Made by a program: the position numbers and the translations under genes
Notes under the pieces: model-generated
Told to the model about the DNA's origin: nothing
The model's database searches: none
What the model saw: the letters and a program-made list of their open reading frames with translations, nothing else
Source: Immundisolibacteraceae bacterium
GTDB lineage: Bacteria > Pseudomonadota > Gammaproteobacteria > Immundisolibacterales > Immundisolibacteraceae
Length of the DNA stretch: 6,477 nt
Assembly: GCA_019090185.1 (NCBI GenBank)
Contig: JAHRWJ010000223.1
Span: 1-6,477 of the forward strand
Reading direction: 5' to 3'
Shown here: positions 1-6,477 of the stretch, in pieces
Layout of the letters: each line of letters opens with the position of its first letter
Position numbering within the stretch: the first letter of the stretch is position 1

Positions 1-457
1 ACGCTCTGTCGTGATTAAGTATGCTGGTGTAAGGCAATACGCCGTAGGTGTTGCCAAATTTTTTGGCAACTTCCATGGCCTCGAAATCGCCCTGTAGTAC
101 GGGATAATTGACCCCTAGCCGGTCCACAATTTTTCTCAATGGCTCAGCTTGATCGATACCAATACCAATGAACTGGACGCCCTGCTCAGCGAAGCGGGAT
201 TGTAGGTTGATGAACCTGGGCATCTCTTCAAGGCAGGGGCCGCACCAGCTGGCCCAGAAATTAACAATCAAAAGTGAAGCGTCCCATTCACTGCTGTGGT
301 GTGGGTTTCCGTCCAGATCAGGTAATTCGAATTGATAATCAACTTTGGGGCTAGCGGTGGTCAGTTTGTCAGTTGGTTGCAGGTTTTGCTGTTGCAATCC
401 CCAGCCTGCCAGCAGGCAAATTAGTGAAAACAGAGCAAGTGGTAAATGTTTAGTCAT
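1..457 (-). CDS. TlpA-family thioredoxin-fold protein (3' end beyond window)
   Basis: Probable periplasmic thiol-disulfide oxidoreductase of the TlpA/ResA-like thioredoxin family. The 152 visible residues start MTKHLPLALF. A hydrophobic stretch at about residues 6-20 should be an uncleaved anchor or signal peptide; it has no clear lipobox. The active site is WCGPC at 71-75, preceded by the typical VNFWAS strand. The PYT at 142-144 supplies the expected cis-proline. The domain is nearly complete, but the reading frame is still open at the window edge. The ATG overlaps the stop of the upstream DsbD-alpha gene in an ATGA arrangement, so the two are probably translationally coupled. Family knowledge suggests it reduces disulfides in exported proteins; the actual client cannot be read from the sequence. 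The overlap suggests its redox partner is the neighbouring DsbD-alpha protein. Family assignment is firm; role is inferred. Confidence 0.9.
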   Translation of the reverse strand, partial: MTKHLPLALFSLICLLAGWGLQQQNLQPTDKLTTASPKVDYQFELPDLDGNPHHSSEWDASLLIVNFWASWCGPCLEEMPRFINLQSRFAEQGVQFIGIGIDQAEPLRKIVDRLGVNYPVLQGDFEAMEVAKKFGNTYGVLPYTSILNHDRA

Positions 458-969
458 GGTTGGTGATTCATATCTTGATTGAGGGTTGCAGGGGGCCTGG
501 GGTCGGACACCAGGTCTATGGAGGTGGGTGGATAACAGAGGCGTCCTTCCTGGCAGCCCTGGAAGGAAACCTGTAAACGTATTGGGTGGTTTTGCTGGGT
601 ATTGGCTGGTTTAGGTAGTGTCATCACCGTGAATTGGCGAAATACGGTTTGTGGTCCAAATAGCTCATCGATGATGCTTTCGCCCTGTTCAAATGTTATT
701 GGCAGCGCTCTCTTAGTGTCCCCGTCTATTGTGTTGACCAAGGTTTTGTCTCGGTAAAGATAATAGCCCGGTGAGATCGCCCAGACGATTTCATAGTGAT
801 CTTTGGTAATTACCAATTTGGGACGAAAGACCTGCAACGGATCTGCGGGACTGGTCGACGTGGGCAGGGATCGGATGAGGTTTGAAATAGGTGTTGTTTG
901 AACGGCTGGGTTAGCGAAACTTTTAATGCTTATTAATAGTGTTAATAGCGCCAGGCTGGATTTTCGCAT
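454..969 (-). CDS. Stand-alone DsbD N-terminal (alpha) domain protein, periplasmic
   Basis: A 171-residue exported protein equivalent only to the N-terminal immunoglobulin-like domain of the thiol-disulfide interchange protein DsbD. Residues 1-19 (MRKSSLALLTLL..SFA) form a signal peptide with likely cleavage before N20. PGYYLYRDK at 67-75 matches the DGYYLYR region of E. coli DsbD. DELFG at 101-105 matches the cap loop DEFYG, with Leu where E. coli has the shielding Phe. QGC-x5-CYPP at 137-148 carries the redox cysteine pair C139/C145. In DsbD this domain takes electrons from the C-terminal thioredoxin domain and passes them to periplasmic clients. Here the frame stops after the domain; no membrane segments or gamma domain follow, and a TlpA gene begins in the 4-base overlap. 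I chose the ATG at 969 because it gives a normal signal peptide; an in-frame ATG at 990 would add seven residues (MGAPVDI) in front of it. Neither start has a strong Shine-Dalgarno site. Confidence 0.85.
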   Translation of the reverse strand: MRKSSLALLTLLISIKSFANPAVQTTPISNLIRSLPTSTSPADPLQVFRPKLVITKDHYEIVWAISPGYYLYRDKTLVNTIDGDTKRALPITFEQGESIIDELFGPQTVFRQFTVMTLPKPANTQQNHPIRLQVSFQGCQEGRLCYPPTSIDLVSDPRPPATLNQDMNHQP

Positions 970-1122
970 GATGTCTACTGGGGCTCCCATTGTTGTTTAA
1001 GCTGGGCTAGAAGGCCTTATGATATGAGGTTTCACCGCTCAGCATGACTGTTTGTAGTCAGTAATGGTAGTCAGCGGCTCCAGCAATTAGACCTCGCTTG
1101 CGAGCCTTTTCTTGCAGTAAGG

Positions 1123-1151
1123 GTTGAATTCAGTTATTTCACCCCCCATTT
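1123..1151 (+). promoter_or_regulatory. Sigma-32 (RpoH) heat-shock promoter of groSL
   Basis: GTTGAAT at 1123-1129 matches the sigma-32 -35 consensus CTTGAAA at five of seven positions. CCCCATTT at 1144-1151 matches the -10 consensus CCCCATNT completely, and the spacer is 14 bases, within the normal range. Transcription would start near 1158 and give a leader of about 200 bases that runs through the downstream CIRCE element. Motif match only; no expression evidence. Confidence 0.65.
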
Positions 1152-1214
1152 TTCTATCCAGCAGGCCAATAGTGTGCGGGCTCGTGAGCAGCATCAGTTA
1201 GATATCTTGGTTGC

Positions 1215-1242
1215 TTGACTTGCACCAGGTTGGCCCTATCAT
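1215..1242 (+). promoter_or_regulatory. Sigma-70-type promoter of groSL (may also be read by sigma-32)
   Basis: TTGACT at 1215-1220 and TATCAT at 1237-1242 each match the housekeeping consensus at five of six positions with a 16-base spacer. The expected start, about 1249, falls inside the CIRCE operator that begins at 1243. The same stretch can also be read as a weaker sigma-32 site: CTTGACT at 1214-1220, then 13 bases, then CCCTATCA. I favour the housekeeping reading because a better sigma-32 site lies upstream. Confidence 0.65.
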
Positions 1243-1269
1243 TTAGCACTCGAAGTAGCAGGGTGCTAA
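1243..1269. promoter_or_regulatory. CIRCE operator (HrcA-binding site)
   Basis: TTAGCACTC (1243-1251), nine bases, then GGGTGCTAA (1261-1269). This is the CIRCE inverted repeat TTAGCACTC-N9-GAGTGCTAA with a single deviation (G for A at 1262). CIRCE is bound by the repressor HrcA, which is itself kept active by GroEL, giving feedback on chaperonin supply. It begins one base after the sigma-70-like -10 box, so bound HrcA should block initiation there and may also hinder transcripts from the upstream sigma-32 promoter. The match is too long to be chance beside groS. It implies an hrcA gene elsewhere in this genome. Confidence 0.93.
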
Positions 1270-1326
1270 TCAAATCTTGTTGATTTGTAATAGCATTTGC
1301 TGGTCCGGAAATTAATTAGCCGGCCC
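1264..1326 (+). other. Possible paired hairpins in the groS mRNA leader
   Basis: The first hairpin pairs TGCTA (1264-1268) with TAGCA (1291-1295) and, inside, CAAATC (1271-1276) with GATTTG (1282-1287) around a TTGTT loop, with a small internal bulge. Its left arm reuses the right half of CIRCE, so it cannot form together with the CIRCE hairpin in RNA. The second pairs GGTCCGG (1302-1308) with CCGGCCC (1320-1326), six pairs and one mismatch. Neither covers the ribosome-binding site at 1341-1345. Function is unknown; both could be incidental. Confidence 0.35.
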
Positions 1327-1355
1327 TAATGCCGTACTTAAGGAGAAATCGGAAA

Positions 1356-1643
1356 ATGAGTATTCGACCTTTGCACGACCGTGTCGTTGTTCGCCGTCAG
1401 GAGGAAGAAAAAACAACTCCAGGTGGGATTTTATTGCCGGACTCGGCTTCAGAAAAGCCAGCCGAAGGTGAAGTAATCGCCTGTGGTAACGGCAAGATTT
1501 TAGACAATGGTGAAATTCGCCCGCTGGACGTAAAACCGGGTGACAAAGTGCTTTTCGGCAAGTATTCAGGTAGCGACGTTAAGGTTGGTGACGACGAGCT
1601 GCTGGTGATGCGCGAAGATGACATTCTTTGCATCATCGAGTAA
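1356..1643 (+). CDS. groS: Co-chaperonin GroES (Cpn10)
   Basis: Cytoplasmic 10-kDa co-chaperonin whose seven-subunit ring caps GroEL and closes the folding chamber in an ATP-dependent cycle. The 95 residues fit the usual bacterial length. [14 protein letters not shown] is the conserved first strand. The mobile loop that contacts GroEL spans about residues 16-34 and contains the GGILLP segment. GEVIACGNG, the [14 protein letters not shown] segment and the closing DDILCIIE are all family hallmarks. The start is the ATG at 1356, ten bases after an AGGAG site at 1341-1345. An in-frame ATG at 1329 would place that ribosome site inside the gene and add nine residues before the conserved N-terminus, so I rejected it. 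groL follows after 95 bases with no terminator, forming the groSL operon. Control is probably by the sigma-32, sigma-70 and CIRCE elements upstream. Confidence 0.98.
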   Translation: MSIRPLHDRVVVRRQEEEKTTPGGILLPDSASEKPAEGEVIACGNGKILDNGEIRPLDVKPGDKVLFGKYSGSDVKVGDDELLVMREDDILCIIE

Positions 1644-1684
1644 TTAGTTAACCGCAAATTTTTCCGGCACGGACCATCGGGTAG

Positions 1685-3400
<1,716 letters not shown>

Positions 3401-3428
3401 ACAGCCCCACCATTTGTAAAAGTTAAAG

Positions 3429-3458
3429 AAGCCCCGGTGGTTATCATCGGGGCTTTTT
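3429..3458 (+). terminator. Rho-independent terminator of groSL
   Basis: AAGCCCCG at 3429-3436 pairs fully with CGGGGCTT at 3448-3455. The pairing continues inward through GTGG/TCAT (two of the four pairs are G-U) to a TTA loop. The right arm runs into TTTTT at 3454-3458. It sits 28 bases after the groL stop, where an operon end is expected. Confidence 0.93.
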
Positions 3459-3655
3459 GGTATCCGGTAATCAGATCTACTTCCTTAGCGGGTGGTGAAA
3501 GCGCTAGACTGGGCACTAAACCGGTTGCTATTTGATTTTTGATCCTCAGGTGCTTTTTTTAAAACCACTTGAGCTGATGAGTATGTGGATATTGTTAATA
3601 GGGGAAATGGCAGCCTGCTCCCCCTAATTTATTGATTTAGAAGGAATTGCAGACA
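3459..3655. other. Intergenic region upstream of ilvE with two inverted repeats
   Basis: No reading frame here is convincing. CTCAGGTG (3545-3552) can pair with CACTTGAG (3566-3573), with one G-T pair, around a T-run/A-run loop. AGGGG (3600-3604) can pair with CCCCT (3621-3625). The ilvE operon promoter should lie here, but no hexamer pair stands out; TATTGT at 3590-3595 is the nearest -10-like word. The hairpins might take part in control of ilvE, but I found no leader peptide rich in Ile, Leu or Val codons. Confidence 0.4.
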
Positions 3656-4579
3656 GTGGGAATGGAAGATCGCGACGGGTTCATCTGGTTCGATGGTGAG
3701 ATGGTTCCCTGGCGGGATGCAAAGGTTCATGTGTTAACACATAGCCTGCATTACGGCATGGGTGTCTTTGAGGGCATGCGTGCTTATAAAACCGATAAGG
3801 GCACCGCGATTTTTCGTCTCGAAGAGCATATCGACCGGCTCTATGGGTCTGCCCACATCCTGCAGATGGATATGCCAATAGAGCGTGAAGAGGTGCTCAA
3901 GGCGTGTCGCGATGCGGTCACGCTAAATAACCTTGAAGAGGCCTACGTGCGGCCACTGGCCTTTTATGGTTCAGAGTCGATGGGTGTGAGCGCACCGAGC
4001 TTAAAGACCCACATCATGGTTGCAGCCTGGGAATGGGGTGCTTATCTGGGCGAAGGTGCTCTTGAGCGAGGCGTCAGGTTACGTACTTCGTCATTCGCCC
4101 GGCACCATATCAACGTCACCATGTGTCGCACCAAAGCGACCGGTAATTACATTAATTCGATGTTGGCGCTACGTGAAGCTCAGGCATGTGGCTACGATGA
4201 AGCGTTACTGCTGGACGTCGACGGCTACGTAGCCGAAGGCAGCGGGGAAAATGTTTTTCTAGTGATTAAAGGGGTTATTCATACGCCGGCATTAACGTCT
4301 GCTTTGGCAGGTATTACGCGCGATATTTTGATGACCCTGGCAGCCGAAGCTGGTTATGACGTGATAGAGCGGCAAATTAGCCGGGATGAAGTTTACCTGG
4401 CTGATGAAGCCTTCTTTACCGGCACCGCTGCCGAAGTAACACCGATTAGGTCTCTGGATGACCGGATTATCGGCACTGGTAGTCGTGGTCCGATCACAGC
4501 AGCGTTGCAGAAACGGTATTTCGAGGTGGTGCACGGCGAAGCCGAGCAATACCTGGATCTGCTGACTTACGTGGAGTGA
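3656..4579 (+). CDS. ilvE: Branched-chain amino acid aminotransferase IlvE
   Basis: Cytoplasmic fold-type IV pyridoxal-phosphate enzyme that transfers the amino group from glutamate to the 2-oxo acids in the last step of isoleucine, leucine and valine synthesis, and works in reverse during breakdown. Numbered from the GTG, the 307-residue protein shows THSLHYGMGVFEGMRAY at 28-44, the PLP lysine K160 in CRTKATGNYINSML, DVDGYVAEGSGEN at 187-199 with cofactor-binding E194, and FFTGTAAEVTPI at 253-264. I chose the GTG at 3656: AAGGA at 3641-3645 lies ten bases upstream, and the resulting MGMEDRDG start lines up with the MSMADRDG start I recall for the Pseudomonas enzyme. The ATG at 3662 is possible; a TTG at 3647 is too close to the ribosome site. 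Its stop overlaps the next start as GTGA, so it heads an operon with LPS-core genes. Confidence 0.96.
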   Translation: MGMEDRDGFIWFDGEMVPWRDAKVHVLTHSLHYGMGVFEGMRAYKTDKGTAIFRLEEHIDRLYGSAHILQMDMPIEREEVLKACRDAVTLNNLEEAYVRPLAFYGSESMGVSAPSLKTHIMVAAWEWGAYLGEGALERGVRLRTSSFARHHINVTMCRTKATGNYINSMLALREAQACGYDEALLLDVDGYVAEGSGENVFLVIKGVIHTPALTSALAGITRDILMTLAAEAGYDVIERQISRDEVYLADEAFFTGTAAEVTPIRSLDDRIIGTGSRGPITAALQKRYFEVVHGEAEQYLDLLTYVE

Positions 4580-4782
4580 CCGAAAAAGTGGATAAAATCA
4601 AACCGGCAAACGCGGCACTGCGTTATCAGATTAGCCAGTCTGATTTGCCATTGCACTGTCCGATGGACGGTCAGAGTCAGTGGGATTCACACCCTCGGGT
4701 TTTTCTGCCGATTGAAGACCAAGGTGAAATTCTCTGTCCATATTGTGGCGCGCTTTACCAATTTAAAGATGGGGAGCAGTAG
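4576..4782 (+). CDS. Small zf-CHCC zinc-finger domain protein
   Basis: A 68-residue protein of the zf-CHCC family, related in its zinc site to the mitochondrial complex I subunit NDUFS6. Residues 26-31 read LHCPMD, then W36 and SHPRVFLPI at 38-46, then CPYCG at 54-58. C28, H39, C54 and C57 are the likely zinc ligands, so the whole family motif is intact. Its role in bacteria is not established. The GTG start overlaps the ilvE stop (GTGA) and waaF begins nine bases downstream, so expression should be coupled to both. I recall the same ilvE - zinc finger - waaF order in Pseudomonas, which argues that the position is conserved. A second in-frame GTG at 4588 is a possible shorter start. Family call is firm; function is unknown. 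Confidence 0.9.
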   Translation: MTEKVDKIKPANAALRYQISQSDLPLHCPMDGQSQWDSHPRVFLPIEDQGEILCPYCGALYQFKDGEQ

Positions 4783-4791
4783 TTTCCGCCA

Positions 4792-5835
4792 GTGACCAAC
4801 CTAGAAGCAGGGCTGGAGCACCAGGCAGCCGATAGTTTAGATGAAGCGATATTGGTCGTTGGACCATCCTGGGTTGGTGACCTGGTGATGGCCCAGAGTT
4901 TTTTTATCGCCCTCAAACAGCAGCAACCTGATGTTGATATTGATGTATTGGCTCCCGCCTGGTTAATCCCTTTATTGGCGCGGATGCCGCAAATAAGAGC
5001 GGGCATCGAAAACCCACTGAAGCATGGCCAGTTGGGATTAGGCGATCGGCGTCGCTTAGGTAAGAAATTGAGGGGGCACTACCGGCGCGCTTATCTGCTG
5101 CCGAATTCGTTTAAATCAGCACTCATACCGTTTTGGGCGGGTATCGATCAGCGTATTGGTTATGGTGCGGAGTTGCGTTCTGGATTACTAACCGAATCGA
5201 GAATGCTGGATAAAAAAGTGCTCACACGCACGGTCGAGCGTTTCGTGGCGTTGGCTCATGTGCCGGGTGAAGGGGTGCCAGAAATTGCCTTGCCCAGGTT
5301 GGAGGTAAACCCGACCGAGCAGCAGGCCACATTAAAAAAGCTGGGTTTTAGCGGTGAACTGCCGCCTGTTTTGGCGCTCTGCCCGGGTGCTGAATATGGG
5401 CCTGCCAAACGTTGGCCGGTAGCGCATTTTGCACAGGTCGCCAGAGATAAACTGGCCCAGGGCTGGCAAGTCTGGATCTTTGGGTCCGCCAAGGATCGGC
5501 CGGTTGCTGAGCAGATCAATGATTTAGTGGGAGATCAGTGCCAGAACCTGGCCGGTAGCACGACCCTGGCCGAAGCCTGTGACCTGCTGGCGCTAGCAGA
5601 AGCGGTGGTTACCAACGATAGCGGTTTGATGCACGTAGCAGCAGCGCTAGGTCGGCGTCTGTTCTGTCTGTTTGGGTCTTCTGACCCAACTTTCACTCCA
5701 CCCCTGTCCGATTCAGCTCAGGTGTTTTCTCTAGATCTACCCTGCTCGCCCTGCTTCGAGCGGGAGTGTCCGTTGGAGCATCTTCGCTGTCTAAATGACC
5801 TGCTTCCTGAGCAGGTATCTGCAGCCATTGGCTAG
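4792..5835 (+). CDS. waaF: ADP-heptose:LPS heptosyltransferase II (WaaF/RfaF)
   Basis: Glycosyltransferase family 9 enzyme, acting at the cytoplasmic face of the inner membrane, that adds the second L-glycero-D-manno-heptose to the lipopolysaccharide inner core. The N-terminal acceptor-side domain has GPSWVGDLVMAQ at 24-35, APAWLIPLLARMP at 54-66 and LLPNSFKSALIPFWAGI at 102-118. The C-terminal nucleotide-sugar domain has CPGAEYGPAKRWP at 197-209, FGSAKD at 230-235 and TNDSGLMHVAAALG at 274-287. The end carries four cysteines, CSPCFEREC..LRC (C318, C321, C326, C333), a pattern I recall in many WaaF proteins outside the enterics. From the GTG at 4792 the protein has 347 residues, with about 18 extra N-terminal residues compared with E. 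coli. No in-frame ATG or well-placed alternative lies nearer the conserved ILVVGPSW, and GGGGAG at 4771-4776 is a rather distant ribosome site, so the start is uncertain. Confidence 0.95.
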   Translation: MTNLEAGLEHQAADSLDEAILVVGPSWVGDLVMAQSFFIALKQQQPDVDIDVLAPAWLIPLLARMPQIRAGIENPLKHGQLGLGDRRRLGKKLRGHYRRAYLLPNSFKSALIPFWAGIDQRIGYGAELRSGLLTESRMLDKKVLTRTVERFVALAHVPGEGVPEIALPRLEVNPTEQQATLKKLGFSGELPPVLALCPGAEYGPAKRWPVAHFAQVARDKLAQGWQVWIFGSAKDRPVAEQINDLVGDQCQNLAGSTTLAEACDLLALAEAVVTNDSGLMHVAAALGRRLFCLFGSSDPTFTPPLSDSAQVFSLDLPCSPCFERECPLEHLRCLNDLLPEQVSAAIG

Positions 5836-5851
5836 GATCAGAAAATAAGTT

Positions 5852-6477
5852 ATGCGCGTATTGGTAATAAAAACTTCTTCATTGGGGGATGTGGTGCATG
5901 CGTTGCCTGCGGTCACCGAGGCCTGTGAGAAGATTCCTGGTTTGCAGTTTGATTGGATGGTTGAAGAGAGCTTCGCGGAGATTCCTGAGTGGCATCCCGG
6001 GGTTGGCCGAGTACTGCCGGTGGCGCTTCGGCGTTGGCGTCAGCAGCCGTTTCAGGCGCTGCGTAGCAGTGAGTGGCGGGCGCTCAGAGAAGATATCAAA
6101 GCAGGTGAATATGATCTGGTGATTGATGCGCAGGGACTGCTTAAAAGTGCTTTTCTGGTCTGGTTGGTCGGCGCCAACAGTGTTGGTTATGATCGACATT
6201 CGATTCGAGAGCCATTGGCGACCTTGTTTTATCAGCGAAAAATTAAGGTGAGTAAGGAGCTCCATGCGGTAGAAAGAATCCGTCAGTTGTTTGCTGGGGC
6301 GCTTAACTACTCCCTAACTGGTTCGGCTCCAGCTTATGGCATTAAGCCGCCAGTAGACGAGGTGATCGAAAGAGATCATGTTGAATACCTGGTTTGGCTC
6401 CACGGTAGTACCTGGGAGAGTAAATTGTGGCCAGAGGCTCATTGGGTAGAGCTTAGTCAGCTGGCGGTGGACGCCGG
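5852..6477 (+). CDS. waaC: Lipopolysaccharide heptosyltransferase I (WaaC/RfaC), 3' end beyond window
   Basis: Glycosyltransferase family 9 enzyme that attaches the first heptose to the Kdo residue of lipid A-Kdo2, the step before WaaF. The 208 visible residues start MRVLVIKTSSLGDVVHALPA, the characteristic WaaC N-terminus with the SLGD turn. FDWMVEESFAEIPEWHPGV at about 33-51, DAQGLLKSAF at about 91-100, IREPLATLFYQRK, HAVERIRQLFA and the LHGSTWESKLWPEAHW segment near the window end also follow the E. coli enzyme closely. The family is normally about 320 to 350 residues, so roughly a third is missing on the right. The ATG at 5852 lies 16 bases after waaF, with only a weak upstream ribosome site, and gives the correct N-terminus. 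Same operon as ilvE and waaF; further core-assembly genes would be expected next. Confidence 0.95.
   Translation, partial: MRVLVIKTSSLGDVVHALPAVTEACEKIPGLQFDWMVEESFAEIPEWHPGVGRVLPVALRRWRQQPFQALRSSEWRALREDIKAGEYDLVIDAQGLLKSAFLVWLVGANSVGYDRHSIREPLATLFYQRKIKVSKELHAVERIRQLFAGALNYSLTGSAPAYGIKPPVDEVIERDHVEYLVWLHGSTWESKLWPEAHWVELSQLAVDA

Larger units (their letters stand above)
970..1355. other. Divergent control region between dsbD-alpha/tlpA and groSL
   Basis: This non-coding stretch separates the leftward redox operon from the rightward chaperonin operon. On the groSL side it holds a sigma-32-like promoter, a sigma-70-like promoter, a CIRCE operator and two possible leader hairpins, each listed separately. 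The part nearest the leftward genes (about 970-1110) holds a short palindrome CTCGCTTGCGAG at 1093-1104 and a repeated TAGTCAG at 1055-1061 and 1068-1074. I could not find a convincing leftward promoter: a TATCAT lies at 1024-1019 on the minus strand but has no good -35 partner. No fxsA, which often sits beside groS in gammaproteobacteria, is present here. Confidence 0.7.

Noticed and set aside
1019..1047. Leftward promoter for the dsbD-alpha/tlpA operon (TATCAT on the minus strand)
   Set aside because: No -35 hexamer at 16-18 bases upstream resembles the consensus, so I did not call it.
1093..1110. CTCGCTTGCGAG palindrome followed by CCTTTTCTT as a plus-strand terminator
   Set aside because: The stem is only four to five pairs with a broken T-run, and no plus-strand gene ends upstream of it.
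1329..1355. In-frame upstream ATG that would extend GroES by nine residues
   Set aside because: It would place the AGGAG ribosome site inside the gene, and the conserved GroES N-terminus begins at the ATG at 1356.
3459..3655. Attenuator leader peptide for ilvE
   Set aside because: I found no short frame with a run of Ile, Leu or Val codons followed by a terminator hairpin.
5879..6265. Antisense and alternate-frame ORFs inside waaC, including 5889-6122 on the plus strand
   Set aside because: The waaC frame is continuous here with clear WaaC motifs up to the window end; the other frames are chance overlaps.

Overview
The window reads as a chromosomal segment of a gammaproteobacterium, probably near the Pseudomonas/Cellvibrionales side of the class. 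This rests on close resemblance of the encoded GroES, GroEL, IlvE, WaaF and WaaC to proteobacterial forms recalled from memory. It also rests on the order ilvE - small zinc-finger gene - waaF - waaC, which I know from Pseudomonas. No database search was possible, so the genus is open. I see no mobile element, tRNA, rRNA or CRISPR array.

Left part (1-969, minus strand): a two-gene periplasmic thiol-redox operon. It encodes a free-standing DsbD N-terminal (alpha) domain with a signal peptide. Its stop codon overlaps by 4 bases the start of a membrane-anchored or secreted TlpA/thioredoxin-fold protein with a WCGPC active site, which runs off the left edge. The membrane and C-terminal parts of an ordinary DsbD are absent from this stretch.

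Centre (970-3458): a divergent control region followed by groS-groL and a strong intrinsic terminator. The control region holds a good sigma-32-type promoter, then a good sigma-70-type promoter, then an almost perfect CIRCE operator directly at the expected sigma-70 start site. This suggests chaperonin control by both heat-shock sigma factor activation and HrcA repression. Two possible RNA hairpins follow in the leader.

Right part (3459-6477, plus strand): a tightly packed operon of ilvE (branched-chain aminotransferase, probable GTG start), a 68-residue zf-CHCC protein overlapping it by 4 bases, waaF (heptosyltransferase II) and the first two thirds of waaC (heptosyltransferase I). It combines the last step of Ile/Leu/Val synthesis with assembly of the inner-core heptoses of lipopolysaccharide.

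Most of the window is ordinary core genome. The two items most worth a second look are the stand-alone DsbD-alpha/TlpA pair and the combined sigma-32/sigma-70/CIRCE control of groESL.
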